Position numbers and translations under genes: made by a program. A DNA stretch of 64,000 bases, taken from Orthonyx spaldingii (Eukaryota; Chordata; Aves; Passeriformes; Orthonychidae). Of this stretch, positions 39,701 to 52,500 are shown piece by piece (positions within the stretch are counted from its first letter, which is position 1; the number at the start of each line of letters is the position of its first letter). The notes beneath the pieces are model-generated. The model ran no database searches and was not told the DNA's origin. It worked only from the letters and a program-made list of their open reading frames with translations. Location: contig VZTJ01004779.1 in the NCBI GenBank assembly GCA_013397795.1, positions 413,835-477,834 of the forward strand, read 5' to 3'.

Positions 39701-42700
39701 TAACTCCAGGGTACTCTTCCACTGACTCAGTAAAGTGTGAAAAAGTCTGCATCATGAGACATTTTGCTGTCAGAGAAACTGCATTATTTGCAGTGCTGCA
39801 AGTTGCTAGTTCCACTTCAGACATTAGTCCCATTCATGACAGAGCCTGGCTAATGCACAAGTGGGAGGAGAAAATGTGACTGGCATGTTTCAATGTGACT
39901 GACACAAAAATACAACTCCTAAAAAAGGGTGCTATTCTTAGTGCCATTCATTTATTGCTGTGGGGTCTTGTAATTTCACTGCACCACACCACAAATGTGT
40001 TAAGCAATACCATGTGAAATTGGGAGTACCAGTCTCTGTCCAAGTGTTTTCACGTTGTGTCACGGCCTCTTAGCTCATCTGAGCCATCATGGTCTCATTT
40101 CTAACCAGTTTTGGCTCCCACTTCTTCATTATCTCCCAGCAGGGGCCCAGCACTGCAAATCTGTGAAGCTCTCACCAGCTTCAGTTAGTTCAAGAGCTTC
40201 TGCCCTTAAATTCCTCTCTGAGCTTCATTCACAGAAAGCATTTGCCATGAAACCATAACTGTAAAACTCAGCCTGGTCCACCACGAGAGCCACCTGAAGT
40301 GGTGCAACTTGCTCGTCCTCAGTGCTGCAGGAGAGATGAACTTGGCTTTGAAAATACTGGCCTGCCAATCTTACTTTCTAACTGTGAACCAGTTCCCTGG
40401 AGATTTAGTAGTTTGGGCACAAATACAGCGTGAAAATGTTTTCCTCTGTGGCCCATTATTGAGTAGGGTCAAACAAACCACTGAGGTGGCATTTAATGGT
40501 AGATTTCCACTAAATGTCAGACCTCTGGCTTTGACATCTGTTTTGAGTTAGCACAGCAGCTGTTTGAAGCAGCTGCAGCAGTTGTGAATTTGCTGGGAGC
40601 AGCAAAGTAAAAGAGGAGTGGATGGGAAACCTTTTAGATTAAAAGGAAAGAAAAATTCCTTAAGGACAGCAATCATCAGGTATTCAGCAGAATTTCTCTC
40701 TCCAGAAATGAAACAGCTTTCGGCACCAACAGCCAGCTGTGAAAGGAGCAGGGAAGTCCTGTTCTTAGGAAATGCCAAGAACTGCCAAAAGGCTGAGCTG
40801 AAGAAACAAACAAATGAAAAACCCTATAAAAGGTATAAGGTGGGTAAGTTATTCCATCTTAGGTCTGCTTGGGCACGGCTGTGACACAATCTGTTTTACA
40901 CTTGCTTCTCTAAAATACATTCAAAATGATGCTATGAAGCCTTGATGCCCTCTTAAAAACAACTCTGTGCAGCAAAAGCTTGAAAAATATCATAATCATA
41001 AGGAATCTATCTCCAAGTGAGTGACTATTACTGCTACATTTTACTGCTTTGTTTCAGAAGTCCAAAGTAAGAGCCACTACTCGCTTTAGTGAACTATTTT
41101 TCAACCTGAGCAACCCTTACTCTTCAGGTGCTTTTGACAATATTTAGGCTAAATGTGTCTTTGATGCTCAACTACACATCTGTGCACCCAAGCACAGAAA
41201 TTCAGTCCTTTTCTCCCTTCACTGCTTGCTCAGCTCTGAACTTTTCTCACAACTAAAGCCTTCAAAGTCCAGTTTGCTTTTGTCATATTGTTCTGGACTC
41301 CTCCCAGTTGTTGTTATTCTAATGGCAATAGGACACTCAGAATTATGGCCCTGATTCAAAAGGCCTGCCACTCCTTATGCTGTGATATGCTGATATTTAG
41401 CTTGAAATTCAACACTCTTATTTTTACAGGCCACAAAGAAAACATGTTTCATAAATTCATTAAGGTTGGGAAGGACTTTTAAGACCATTGAGTTGAATTG
41501 TTAATCCAGCACTGCCAAGCCCCCCAGCAAATCAAGTTCCCAGGTACCACATCTACAGATCTTTTAAATAGCTCCATGGTTGTTGACTCAACACTTCCCT
41601 GGGCAGCCTGTTTCAATGCTTGACAACCCTTTTCCTGAAGAATTTTTCCCTGATATCCAGTCTAAACATCTCCTGGCACTACTTAAGGCCATTTTGCCTT
41701 GTCCTACTGCTTGACACTTGGGAGAACAGACCAACCCCCACCTGGCTACACCCTGCTTTCAGGTACTTGTAGAATGGTAAGATCTCCCCTGAGCCTCCTT
41801 TTCTCCAGGGTGAACAACCCCGGCTCCCTCAGCTCCTGTATTTCTGAATGGCAGACTGGGATGACTGCGCTTCTTGTATCTGACAAATTTTTAATTCTAC
41901 TTAATGAGAATCAATATAAGAAAATGTATTGTTTATAGATCTGTGGTATTGCTTGTTTGGGTTAATTCTTCTGTTTCCCAAACACCTACTTGAGGTAGAT
42001 ATTCACACCTGTAACTTGAGATTCAATGCAACTTGTAATGGAAAAAACCAAAATTTCACTTGCACCACACCTGAGTCCTTACACTCTGCCCTCTTCTCAG
42101 GCTGCTTTGCCAAGCAGCTTTCACTCTCCTGCAACTGCACTTTGATCTTCTATCATAGATTAGAAATCTGAGATACAGATTTGCACCTCTCAACAGCAAA
42201 AAGGTTCCTGATTCAGTAGTTTGTTGAGACTGGTCAACTATGCTTCCTTTTCTTCCTGCAGTCTTGAAAATTTCAAATCAGATCCCTGATGCTTGTGGAA
42301 TCTGATTGACCACAGCATCTTTCATGTCACACTGAAAGTCTGCACGAGGTTGCAGCACGTCAGATGTTGGATGTAAGCTTTGTGTAGGTAGGTATCAGTT
42401 GAATTTAAGTGAATTGTTAAATTGGGACTAGAAGAAAACTTCAGTAACAGAAGTTCACATGAGCTCTCAGTAGCCTCTATCAACCAATGAATGGAAATCC
42501 ATTGGCACTGGCTGTATGACAAACAATTTCTTACAGAGAGCCTGACCATTCCTATACCTCAGCCGAAAGGAATTAAACTAACCTGGCATTCATGCAAATG
42601 CATCAAAAGATACATGAAGAACAGAGAAACCTAACTGAAGTACTAATCTCTTTAGCCAAAACCTGGTACAATTCTCGAAAAACTGAAGAAGTTTCTCTCC

Positions 42701-44802
42701 CAGCTGGACTAATCTTTTTGTGTAGCCCAAGAGAGGGGAAGAGGCAGATTCTGGCTCAGCCTGACAGTGCCTCGGCCAAGACCTAAAAAGAAAAGTCCTG
42801 TGGGAAGCCTGGCTCTGCCTGCCTGTGCCTGTTCCTGGCTGCTGCTCCAGAAGCTCCTCTCGGGGCTTGGCTGCGGAGGACTCCTGTCAAGGGCTGTGTC
42901 CCCTCCTCACTCACAGCCCTCCACCCAGCCAGAGAGTATTGTTGTTCTCCATGGCTGCTAGTCAGACAGGCAAGTGTATAAGCTGCAATACCTCTTGTGG
43001 ATGCTTGTGGTCATCTACTACATTTTCAACACAGTTACTGAACGGAGAAACAAAATACAGGAACACATTCTTTCTCTCGATCTAAATGTCCAGATTTTGC
43101 ATCACGAGAACGATAATCTGAAGCTACAGCTTAATTTACAAAATTAAAATATTATCTGATCTTATCAATTTCACTTTTTTTTCCTACTAAATTTTATATT
43201 CTCCCAGTTTGTTTCACAAAGCTTTGTATTTTTCACTAATAAGATAAAAAACCTTTTTCTATTCTCAGTGAGCAGAAGGTGGTGTCTAACAGACTGACCT
43301 CTACCTATTTATTCTACACAGGAAATGAACCACTCTATTTCAAATATCTCATTAAATTTTGTTTCATAAATTGCTCCTATTTCACTGAAAACTAAGCTTG
43401 TTTTTAAAAAGAAACACTGCCAATGTCATCAGCTATGAATATAAATTAGGTATCACATTTGGTAAATATTTTTACACATGGGATACCTACATCTAGACAC
43501 ATATGACTATGCAAGATCTATGTACAACATATTTACACTGATGATGGTCGCTGGTAAGAAAGCACTGTCTGTTGTAACCTTGTGTACACAGCAACTTTAA
43601 AAATAAGTCCATTTTTATCCACACAGCAATTTTAGAAAGATTTTTCGTCTGTTGTCTCTCATAGTAATTATCTAGATAAAATGAGGGCTGGACAATTTGA
43701 CATAATATTGAGGTGGAGTTTGAGTGCAGTTAACCATTTATTGTATTAGACTTTATTCAATGATATCTTTCTAAATTTTTCCATCTTCTGATCTATAGCA
43801 TGTGACCTTATACAGTTTATATTGACTTTTTTCCCCACTCCTCACAGATGATGTTTGGTGAGAGCTGAATTTGCTTTGAAACCAATGGATGGAGAAAACA
43901 GGACTCCACTGAAAGTTCAGTACAATGGTTAATGCATTTACCTCCTGAAGATGAAACCCTGGGTGATGTGTGAAACCTGTACAAGGGCCCTGCAGGAAGT
44001 CTGTGCCCCCTGAAATCCACTTATCAGGCTGGCAATACCAGGGCTTTCTCTTGCCAAGAGGTTCATGTCTGAGCCTCCTTTCACAGCAACGGCCAAATCC
44101 CGAACTCCCCATCCCCTGCTAGGAATCTCAGCCATTTTTCTTGGCAGCAGAGTATTTTCGTCTGGGCTCAGAAAAGAACTTCTTAAAATGAAAAAAAGGT
44201 TGGACAAATAAATCCTGGTAATACAAATGCTTATTTTTAGCCAACAACAGGAATGAGTGAAATGGAAACACCGAAAGAAATGCTGTGGCTGTATGAACAA
44301 GTGCAGCCTGTGCTGCACAAACAAGCATCCCACTTGTTTTTCCTCCATGCCTCTGGACCTGAGGGCTACATGGTTGAGAACTTTGACTTAGAACTTTAAT
44401 TCAAACCACATTCTTGGAGAAAGACAAGGACAGAAGAAAAATGTGCTAAGACATGTATTAAAAAATAAATCATCAGGGGGATCAACCAAAAACAAGGAAA
44501 GCTGTGAAAAAAGGAACATGGCAAAAGGGAAGCAAGGAAAATGCTTGGGGAAGAAAGAGTCTCACAAAAACACTGTTTCATCCACATATCTACCAAGGGC
44601 TACCTGTGGAGGTAGCTTCAGGTAAGGAGAAACAGGCTGCTTCTCCACTCTAAACACGACAGGCTTCTCTACAGCTATTGTTAAAATGAAAACAAAGAGC
44701 AGCAAAAAACCTGATACCAAAACACAACTCCCTGAAAACATCAAGGAACAGAAAACACTTTTATCTTCTTCCCTCTCATCTGCCACAGGCAGCAGCGCTC
44801 AC
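36736..44802 (-). other. DMD: DMD intron 77
   Basis: The 8.1 kb intron upstream of exon 78 holds a CR1 fragment (about 41,448-41,845), a GC-rich patch at about 42,740-42,930 and an unexplained plus-strand open frame with a membrane-like segment (42,962-43,147). The rest is AT-rich unique-looking sequence. No additional dystrophin exon was recognised. Confidence 0.9.
41448..41845 (-). mobile_element. CR1 LINE fragment in DMD intron 77
   Basis: The plus strand shows AAGGTTGGGAAGGACTTTTA, then TTCCCTGGGCAGCCTGTTTC and CTCCTTTTCTCCAGGGTGAA, the reverse of a CR1 3' part. About 400 bp, 5'-truncated, more diverged than the copy in intron 78. Same orientation as the gene. Confidence 0.92.
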
Positions 44803-44895
44803 CTCTGGAGCTGGGGAAGGAGTTGTTCAGCTGCTCCATCACTTCCTCCAAACCTGTGCTTGTGTCCTGGGGAGGGCTGAGCAGCTCATCCTCGC
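44803..44895 (-). CDS. DMD: Dystrophin exon 77 (93 bp)
   Basis: It encodes EDELLSPPQDTSTGLEEVME then QLNNSFPSSR, about human residues 3641-3671. The acidic start reads EDEL here and EEDL in human. Acceptor TTGCAG and donor GTGAGC are clear. The last base is the first G of a glycine codon that is completed either by exon 78 (GA) or, if exon 78 is skipped, by exon 79 (GC); both give glycine. This exon is therefore the hinge of the two alternative dystrophin C-termini. The exon is more GC-rich than the introns around it. Confidence 0.97.
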
Positions 44896-45151
44896 CTGCA
44901 AAGCAAAGCCACACCGCTGCATGAGAGCCTGTGCTAACAGTCTGTATTGCCCAAGTCCTCCTCGAAGCTAAGGCTCTTCACTCAGACACACCTTCTGCTT
45001 AGTGTACAATAACCACTTCAAAGGTGAATTTTGTTGACTGTTACTGTTCTCCTTCTTTATAAGGTTCTAAGGGAAATTAAATGATGAATTTGAGACAATT
45101 AACACTACTTTAATTCGTGAAAAGGAATTTAAAAAATAATTGACTCTGGTA

Positions 45152-45376
45152 AAAGAAGTAGGGTAAAATGTCTGCTAGGAACATCTAGTTCCATAAATGA
45201 CACTCGTTGTTTCTGCTTCCCTTATTCTATTAATGGAAAAAGAAATTGCTGTTGTGAGTGCTGCTGTTGAGCAGCTTTCTAATAGTGCTGGGTGCATGTT
45301 GGCACTGCTTTGCCTAGCTGTGCAAATCAGTAGAAACCCAGATTCTCATCTGCATCAGTATTAATATTTCTGACAG
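45152..45376 (+). repeat. Diverged direct repeat in DMD intron 76, copy A
   Basis: This copy shares with 45,992-46,190 the order of motifs AAGAAGT, GTGTCTGC or TGTCTGC, CATAAATGA or TATAAATGA, ATTAATGG, TTGCTG, GTGCTGGGT, CAAATCA, GCATCAG and TGACAG at closely matching spacing. By eye about 70 per cent of positions agree over the best 150 bases. It matches no repeat family I know. Confidence 0.7.
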
Positions 45377-45991
45377 TTTAATTGCATCAGATTGGCGCTC
45401 CAAGAACACTCAATTGTACTGTAAAAGGGTTTAGCAGCAGTTTAATAAAGCGAAATACATTTCTCCCACTGAATAATTTCTATAACCTGATTATAGGGCA
45501 GCAGCTTAATGGGAAATTCAATACATTTTATTTTTACTGGATTTTTTTTTTTTTTTTCTCATGGTTTCATACAACTGAAATCCATATGTTGTTTTTAATG
45601 CAGATCCTAACCTGCAATATAAATGAAGCACCTGGAAAAAAAATACACCTAAAGGATATACTATGAATGAGATTCTCCTTTTTTACCAGATGTCTTTTAT
45701 CTCTATTAAAACACAAAAGCAGTTTTGCATGCTGTAATAACTGAGTTACATACTTATTTTGAAAATGACTTAATGACCCTTTATTCTAACATGTCTTGCC
45801 CTACTCAACTTGAGTAGGAAATTGTCTGATTTTCTGTTAACATTTACATTCTTTAAACGTTGAGGTGCTCCATGCCAGTGAAAAACCTAGAAAAAGGGAT
45901 ATTACAGGAGTACTTCACGGCTGCCTATATTTAAGCCAGGAGTTTAACAAGAGTTATTTGTGACCATGAGTGATTTCTCCTACTCCAGCAC

Positions 45992-46190
45992 AAGAAGTGG
46001 GATAGAGTGTCTGCAAGAAGCACTTAATTCATATAAATGATGGTCTTTGTATCAGCTTCTTTTCTTCCATTAATGGTCTAAAAATAGTTGCTGAGGCTGC
46101 TTGCAGTTTGTTCAGCTTTTCAGTGGTGCTGGGTTCACACAAATCAACTCCCACCATGAGTTACTTTCGCATCAGGGGTTGCACTGACAG
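45992..46190 (+). repeat. Diverged direct repeat in DMD intron 76, copy B
   Basis: This is the second copy of the segment at 45,152-45,376, about 840 bp further along in the same orientation. The space between the copies shows no transposon. The two may be an old local duplication or two insertions of one undescribed or decayed element. Confidence 0.7.
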
Positions 46191-48845
46191 AGGTGTCTTA
46201 GCAAAAAACAATGTCCTTGCAGCCTTTGCTGGATGTCAAGGTGAAAACTCAGACCGAGATCTCGCTGCTTCTACCCAGGCCAAGAATTTTATCAGCCTGA
46301 AGAAAACCTCAAGACAGGTACTGACTTCCAAATATCCTCACAAGTGCTGATACAAGCTGAACTGTGTTGACCCTCAAAAATGCTGTAATTTTAATTAAAA
46401 ATACATTATTTTTATTTTTTTCCTCATTTGGATGATTTTTTCTGAGCATTTTCTTGTAAATGACAAAATAAGATATCATCCAAGCAACTTGACAGAAGTA
46501 AAGATACCTTTAGACCTCAATCTCTTCTCTTTACCCAAAAGACCCTTCCCCATTTGTGTTTCTACAAAAGGTTTGGAGGGCTGAGCGAATCTTAAATATT
46601 CTGGTGGTAGCTGAACAAACTAAAGTTCAGCAACAGCCTCCTGCCTCACACACCTCAGAGAATCTCCTCTGCTGCTCTCTCTGCTGCTGGAGGAGAAAGG
46701 CCAAGGATAAGGACTTTCCCATTGGCACTCTATGAGGAGAAAAGCAGAATCTTTCCACTTGCCCAGGTGTGCTTCAGCTTAACAAGGAATAAGTTCTCCT
46801 ATTTGTAAATTAGGGTTTGAGTGGGTCACTGCTTTTACCAAAACACTGCTGGTGGAACACCTTTCACAGCAATCTCTCCTCTGGAAAGCAGAGAGACAGA
46901 AGTGCAGTGAGTCTACACTCAAAAAAACCCAACAACTACAGTTAAATTTTAAAGGGAAAAACCTATAAAAGTTACCACTACATTGCCTTATTGCCTGAAA
47001 CACCAAGAGATCCTCAGTATTTTCTCAAAAACTACGGCTCCCTCATTCCTGGGCACGTGGTGGCTGCATGGGAGCATTATTTACACCACCACTCTGGTTC
47101 CCTTCCCAATCCAGGAGTATTTTAAGCTGCGCTTCAGAAAACTCTCAGCCTAGCATGCAAAGCTTTCTGGTGTGAAAGGAGACTTGACAAACTGAATTAG
47201 TTGCGGTTTGTTAGCTTGGTTAGTAATTCTTTTTATAAGCTCCACTCCCTGCTGCCAGCAGTGTGGCTGTGCTGAGTCTCAGTACGATCCCACTGATAAC
47301 AACTCAGCATCTCACTGTCCTCCCACAGACTGGCTCAATCGAACCAATCAAATAAAATCACGTCATGTCTAAATATTTGCTTTAAAAAGTTTCAGCAGTT
47401 TATATGACTCTATCACGTTAATCAATTAATTCCATTCTCACGAGGTAAATGGGAGTAGTTTTATATTGAGTTGAATGAAAAGAAGTATATTATTGTATTT
47501 TGTCCCACTAAAGGATGAAATATGAAATTACAAGACTTCTACTAAGATGGCTGGGAAACATTGTCTTCATATTTTTTCTTGTGTATTTTAATTAACTTAC
47601 TTTATGTGATGACACTCATGAAATTTCTCCAGAAAGCTGGTGGAAATTACACCAATAATACATTTTATCTACTCCGTGTATGGCATACATAACAAAACAT
47701 TTCCCCACTGGTAGCATGATTAATGAAAGGTTCATTTTTACTTTTTCCATAAATTCCTGTTACCTGTGATTGTACTCTCACTCCCAGGATTTCAAGTTAA
47801 GCCTTCCTAAAGGTACAATTTATTTCACATCTTTTATTGCAAGGTGTACAGAACCCATCTTGTTTGATACTGTGATAGGCTGACATTATTGCTTACGCTT
47901 GGAATGGAAGAAAAAGCCCCCCAAAAGCTGCATTTCCCATCACAACAGCACTTCAGGCAAAGCAGAACATCCCCTCCCATTCAATTTCTCACTGGCATTG
48001 ACACTTCTCACTAACAGCAGTGAAAAGCTCTCACTTAAGCCTCTCACTAATATACATAAAATAAATTTCTCTGTATGAAACTGAATATTATCATCACACT
48101 TGAAACATCATCTGGTTGAAGTAATGTAAGTGCATTTGCTTACAGATGCTGAAAAGATTGATTGCTTTTTTACTGGCAGAAAATCCTTGCCACTTGGTAA
48201 TAAATACTTACTAATTACATAACAGACAGGAAATTAGGAAAATGCCACAGGGCAGTTACTAAAAGCACCAAAATAATAATTCCAGCCTCCAGTTACAGAA
48301 TATTATTACTTAACCTTACTCCACAACTCTCATGATGTTCATTATCACAGCTGATGTGATACTTAGGAAAGCCACTAGATGAGCACTGCCTGTGAGTGAC
48401 AGCTCCATCCTATTGATTGAGCCACAACATATTAAAAATAAGATCACATCACTTAACATGGGAATGACTAATCATACATTTAGTCTCTTAGCCATAATTA
48501 ATATTATGTACATTTAAATCAGTCATGTCATGCTTAATAACTGAAAGTCAGTTTGAATAGAATAGTTAGCTTTTCAGTGGCAGTTGTTTTCAGAAGTCAA
48601 GCCCTGGCTGAGCTTTGTGTTTAATATCAAAATATCCAAGCTTCTGGGTGCATCATGATCAAAAGCAAAGCCTGAATCATAATGAAGATGCAAAGTGTAA
48701 ACACCCAGATGACATTGAAGACCATTGCAAGTGTCTACTTCATTTCATTTGAACTAAAGAGAAAAGTGTTTTCTGTCTTTAAGATTTTTTTCTGGAAAAT
48801 GGGAAATAATTCTTTTTTGTGACAACCCCAGCTTCATTATCTTAC

Positions 48846-48969
48846 CCATGGTTTCTGAAGTCTGGCTGCCAACTACACGAAGAAGCATTGGCTGACTGCT
48901 GCCTGACCTCTGCAAAGAGGTAGAAGGAGATGACAGTGTTGTACCATTCACCTTGGCCTCTGCCTGTGG
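48846..48969 (-). CDS. DMD: Dystrophin exon 76 (124 bp), Ser/Thr-rich linker
   Basis: It encodes PQAEAKVNGTTLSSPSTSL, then QRSGSSQPMLLRVVGSQTSE and the start of a glycine codon, about human residues 3599-3640. It is a flexible, Ser/Thr-rich stretch after the coiled coil with no known fold. Acceptor TTTCAG and donor GTAAGA are present on the minus strand. Changes from human are Leu for Val, Gly for Asp in RS-G-SSQ, and TSETM for TSDSM. The length 124 has remainder one when divided by three, which together with exon 75 sets the frame for exon 77. Confidence 0.97.
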
Positions 48970-49312
48970 CTGAAATTGAAGAAAAAAGTAAGACACAGCT
49001 CACTACTTTATATCTCTGTAATTTTTATTTATTCCATGAATACACACAATTTTCAGTCTGTTTTAAAGTAAACTCATCCCATCCATGCAACCAATGCATT
49101 TCAATTCTGAATAAAACAAGGAAGAAGACTAAATAACAACACTGGAACCTGATTCCACATTCTCACTTGCAGCCTGCAAAACAACTTTGTACTTTTCTCT
49201 GACTCGCCTCTACAGATGTGATTTCTTGGTATGTTCTTGTTATTGATAACACTTCACACCCTGTTTGGAAAATGACTCTTCAGAGACCTAGAAGAAATGC
49301 CTGAGGACTCAC

Positions 49313-49556
49313 CTGCTCCAGCAGCTGCCTCAGCCTGTGCAGCTGTGATTCCAGCTGTTTGTTGTGATCCTCCAGAATCTGCATCCTGGCCTCCAGGCGG
49401 CCCTTGTGCTGGCGAAGCAGCTTGGCTTCTGCAATGAGCTCAGCGTCCCGGGGGCTCTGCGGGGAAACCGGCATCATCTCCGGGGGGGACGGCAGTGGGG
49501 ACAGACCTTTGTGGTCGTGCTGCTGCTTCAGGCGGTCGTACTCTGCCTGTAAGTTC
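49313..49556 (-). CDS. DMD: Dystrophin exon 75 (244 bp), main dystrobrevin-binding coiled coil
   Basis: It encodes about 81 residues (human 3518-3599): NLQAEYDRLKQQHDHKG finishing the first coil, a proline-rich breaker with SPLPSPPEMMPVSPQSP, then a second long coil from AELIAEAKLLRQHKG through ILEDHNKQLESQLHRL to LLEQ. This is the leucine-zipper segment that binds dystrobrevin. Acceptor CCACAG and donor GTGAGT flank it. Differences from human are few (Asp for Glu in QH-D-HKG, Val for Thr in MMP-V-SPQ). The length is not a multiple of three, so exon 75 must stay paired with exon 76. The intron to exon 76 is only 343 bp. Confidence 0.98.
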
Positions 49557-52500
49557 CTGTGGGGAAGGGACAAGGGGGAAAAAACTTTATGGCCCCTGCA
49601 CGGGGCAGTGATGAGGCGCCTCCTCTCATGTGGTATGATGTGTCTCACTTTTCCCTGCACCACCTGCCCTTCCTTCTGCTGAATCCACACACCTGTGGGC
49701 TTACTCCTTGCAGATCCACATGGATCTGGTATTAGAGGGATCTGTGGTTTGAGTTGCCTAAAGGCTCTCGGCATCACCAGAACTCACAATTGATTCCTTC
49801 CCTGGGCACCCAACACAGGAGGCTCCAGACACCCTCCAGAAGCCTGGGTATGGTCTGCACTGGGCTCAGCCCTCCCTCAGCTTCCTGAGCCTTATCCCTC
49901 CCAGCAGTGGGACTGCCAGTTCCCTTCCATGCATGGCTGCACCTGAGGAGTCATTAGTGCTAAGGGAGGACTCAGAGTGATCGAAGCACCTCACAAACAC
50001 TAAACCAAAGCAGGTGTCACCCGGCTGGCCTATCTGTTTTACAGATGAGAAACCTCAGAGAGGCAGCCACACAAAAAGTCAGAGCAAAACACAGAACTTG
50101 GCTGCTGTCAGTCAGGTCATATCAGTCTCCTCTCTTCAGATCTGCAAATGCATTTCCAGCCTAGGGCTAAAATTATCAGCTTAAGATGAGAAGACAAATT
50201 AGTGACCCAGTCTGTTAAACTGAACTGCACTGACTTTTGGGGCTATAATTTCCATCTTCTTTGTTCTGCCTAGAGTGCTGCTGTCTACTGTAACTTTATG
50301 GCACTGCTAAGCTTGTTCTTTTATTCCATAAAACTCCAATTTTATTCCAGTAACCCACTCCATAGATTAATATGATCTATAGTGTTTCACATGGGAAAAA
50401 AAAAAAATCTACTAAGCAGGGAAAGCACAGAAAGCAAGAAACTGAAACCTTGTTAAAGACAACAGTCCAAAACCGCAAAAATAGTAACTTGTAGCAGAAA
50501 CTTCATAGGCAAGGGAAGCCTAACAAACTGCACTGGGATTTTGCTGCTATGATGTTCCTTTACAGCTTCCCAGAGGGGGAAAACAGCTCGATGCTCTGGT
50601 AACTGCTTACTCATCACAAGCAGTGACCCAGATTTTACTTTTCCCAACTCGCTCTTATTTGAGGTTGTGAGAACAGACACCTTTTGCCAGTTCTGCCTGC
50701 AAACCACAACACACTCTGACAGTCTGGTCTGGAAGCTTAACAGCACCTCAAAAAACACACTTCTGAAAGAACATTATTGTGACCAGAAAAAGAACTAAAG
50801 CAGGATGCATCATTTCACACGGGTGAGAAGGCAATGCCAAGGACAAAGACAAGTCACTGACTGTTCTTCAGAGGTCCCTGTGCTCCTCAGCATGATGGAC
50901 ACATCCTAACCTGGGACTGTGGCACCCCCCACAACACAACTCCTAAAGGATGTCTGACCTATATGATCCCTTCTCTGCAGAAGTTTTAAATTGTTAAAAA
51001 AAAAGGGCTAATGATTCTTAACTTCAGGCTGTTCCAAAATTCAAGATTTCTTTTTCTAAAACCCACACAATGAGGGCCAACTATAGAGAGGGTTTTCTTT
51101 TTTCAAATGACGTTGTTTTTGTTCTAAGGAAATACAGAGTTTCAAGTTCATGAAAATTATCTGGAAAAAAATGAAAAGATATCTACACTGGGTATAGATA
51201 TATGAGTTATGCCTTTCTCATGACAAGGTCTTCTGACACCTCTAGCTGAACAAACCAGTGAATAATTAATAAAAATACAACAGGGAATAGGAATGAACAT
51301 GACAACAGCATTACACATGGTGTTATTGCTGACTAAAGTTTATACAAGAATGATCATTAAGCTTGCTTTTCACCAGGTTTGTAGATAGTGGCTACCATTA
51401 CCCCATGAGGAATTTCCCAGATGTACAATACAGGCAATACCTTACAAACAGCAGACTCAAAAGTTTGAAGTGCTGTAAAGAAAAAGGTAAAACATCACCC
51501 TAAGGGAAACTAAATAAATGCACTTGGTCATATTTACAAAATAATCAGATACTTTGCTACAAAGAAATCTGCAATTATTGCCTGTATAAATACAGAGAAG
51601 TCCTTCCAGTAACTATGGTGTTGAAATACAAGTAAGGACCAGGGAGTAACTCAGATAAAAATCCTTTCATGTCTGATAAAAAACAATTAAAAAATCTTTC
51701 TGAAAGAAAAAACAAATCACACAGAAAAAAAAAATCATGTAAAAGATATTGCATATTTTCCAACTAGAAGCATGTCTGGATTTGGGAGTTCTGTAATTAA
51801 ATACTGTAATATTGTTGGAACAAAGCAATGTCATTTTGAAGGATGCAAGTGGGTTTGCCCAGTGCACCTGTTATTACTGAGTTTTCCAGCTGCACCTTTT
51901 CAGTCCATCTACACAGTCCTTAGTCCAGAGAACTGAAATTCATCGTAGCTTCAGAGCCACAAGAGTGATGTGGAGTACACATAATATCATAACTGGGATC
52001 TAAACATACAGCAGTGAAGAGGTGTGTTAACATAATGGAAAAAAGCTGAAAATTGAAAAAGAAGGAAATAATTTGAAACCTGCTGTAAGAATATTCTAGG
52101 AGAGTACAAATGGCTCTTATTCCTCCCTCTGGAACAGCTTTAAGCTGTGTGGTGAAAAGGGCTGCTGCTGTGAGCCAGGCACCCAAGGCACTGCCCACAG
52201 CCCTCAGGGTCCTGAGGAGAGGCACTCTCTGACCCTTTCAGCATAAAATGGGACATAAAAGAAAGGGGAGATAAAAACATGCTCCTCTCTAAATGAATGC
52301 AATTCAGCAAGCATGGGCAGTACTTGGAAGCCTCACCTCCCTCCACCATAGCTCAGGCTGGGTGACTTTGGCACCTGGCTGCCACAAACAAACAAACAAT
52401 GCTGCTGCATCTACCCATCGCTGGGAAAATGAACCCTTCCTCAGTAAGAGAACATTAAAAAAACCCCCATATATTCCATTTACAATGCTTGCAACTCTTG

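Larger units (their letters stand above)
44896..48845 (-). other. DMD: DMD intron 76
   Basis: The 3.95 kb intron is AT-rich. It contains two diverged copies of a segment of about 200 bp in direct orientation (45,152-45,376 and 45,992-46,190). Otherwise I see no repeats, exons or RNA genes. Confidence 0.9.

Noticed and set aside
39504..39833. 109-codon minus-strand open frame in intron 77
   Set aside because: It looked somewhat protein-like, possibly part of an old retroelement, but I could not match it to any family and it has no splice context.
44686..44880. Plus-strand open frame opposite exon 77
   Set aside because: Antisense shadow of exon 77 plus intron sequence.
49364..49682. Plus-strand open frames opposite exon 75
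   Set aside because: Antisense shadows of a strongly coding minus-strand exon; no independent protein resemblance.
49280..49777. 165-codon minus-strand open frame around dystrophin exon 75
   Set aside because: Only 49,313-49,556 is exon. The upstream 73 or so codons are read-through into intron 74 and the last ones into intron 75; splice sites mark the true limits.
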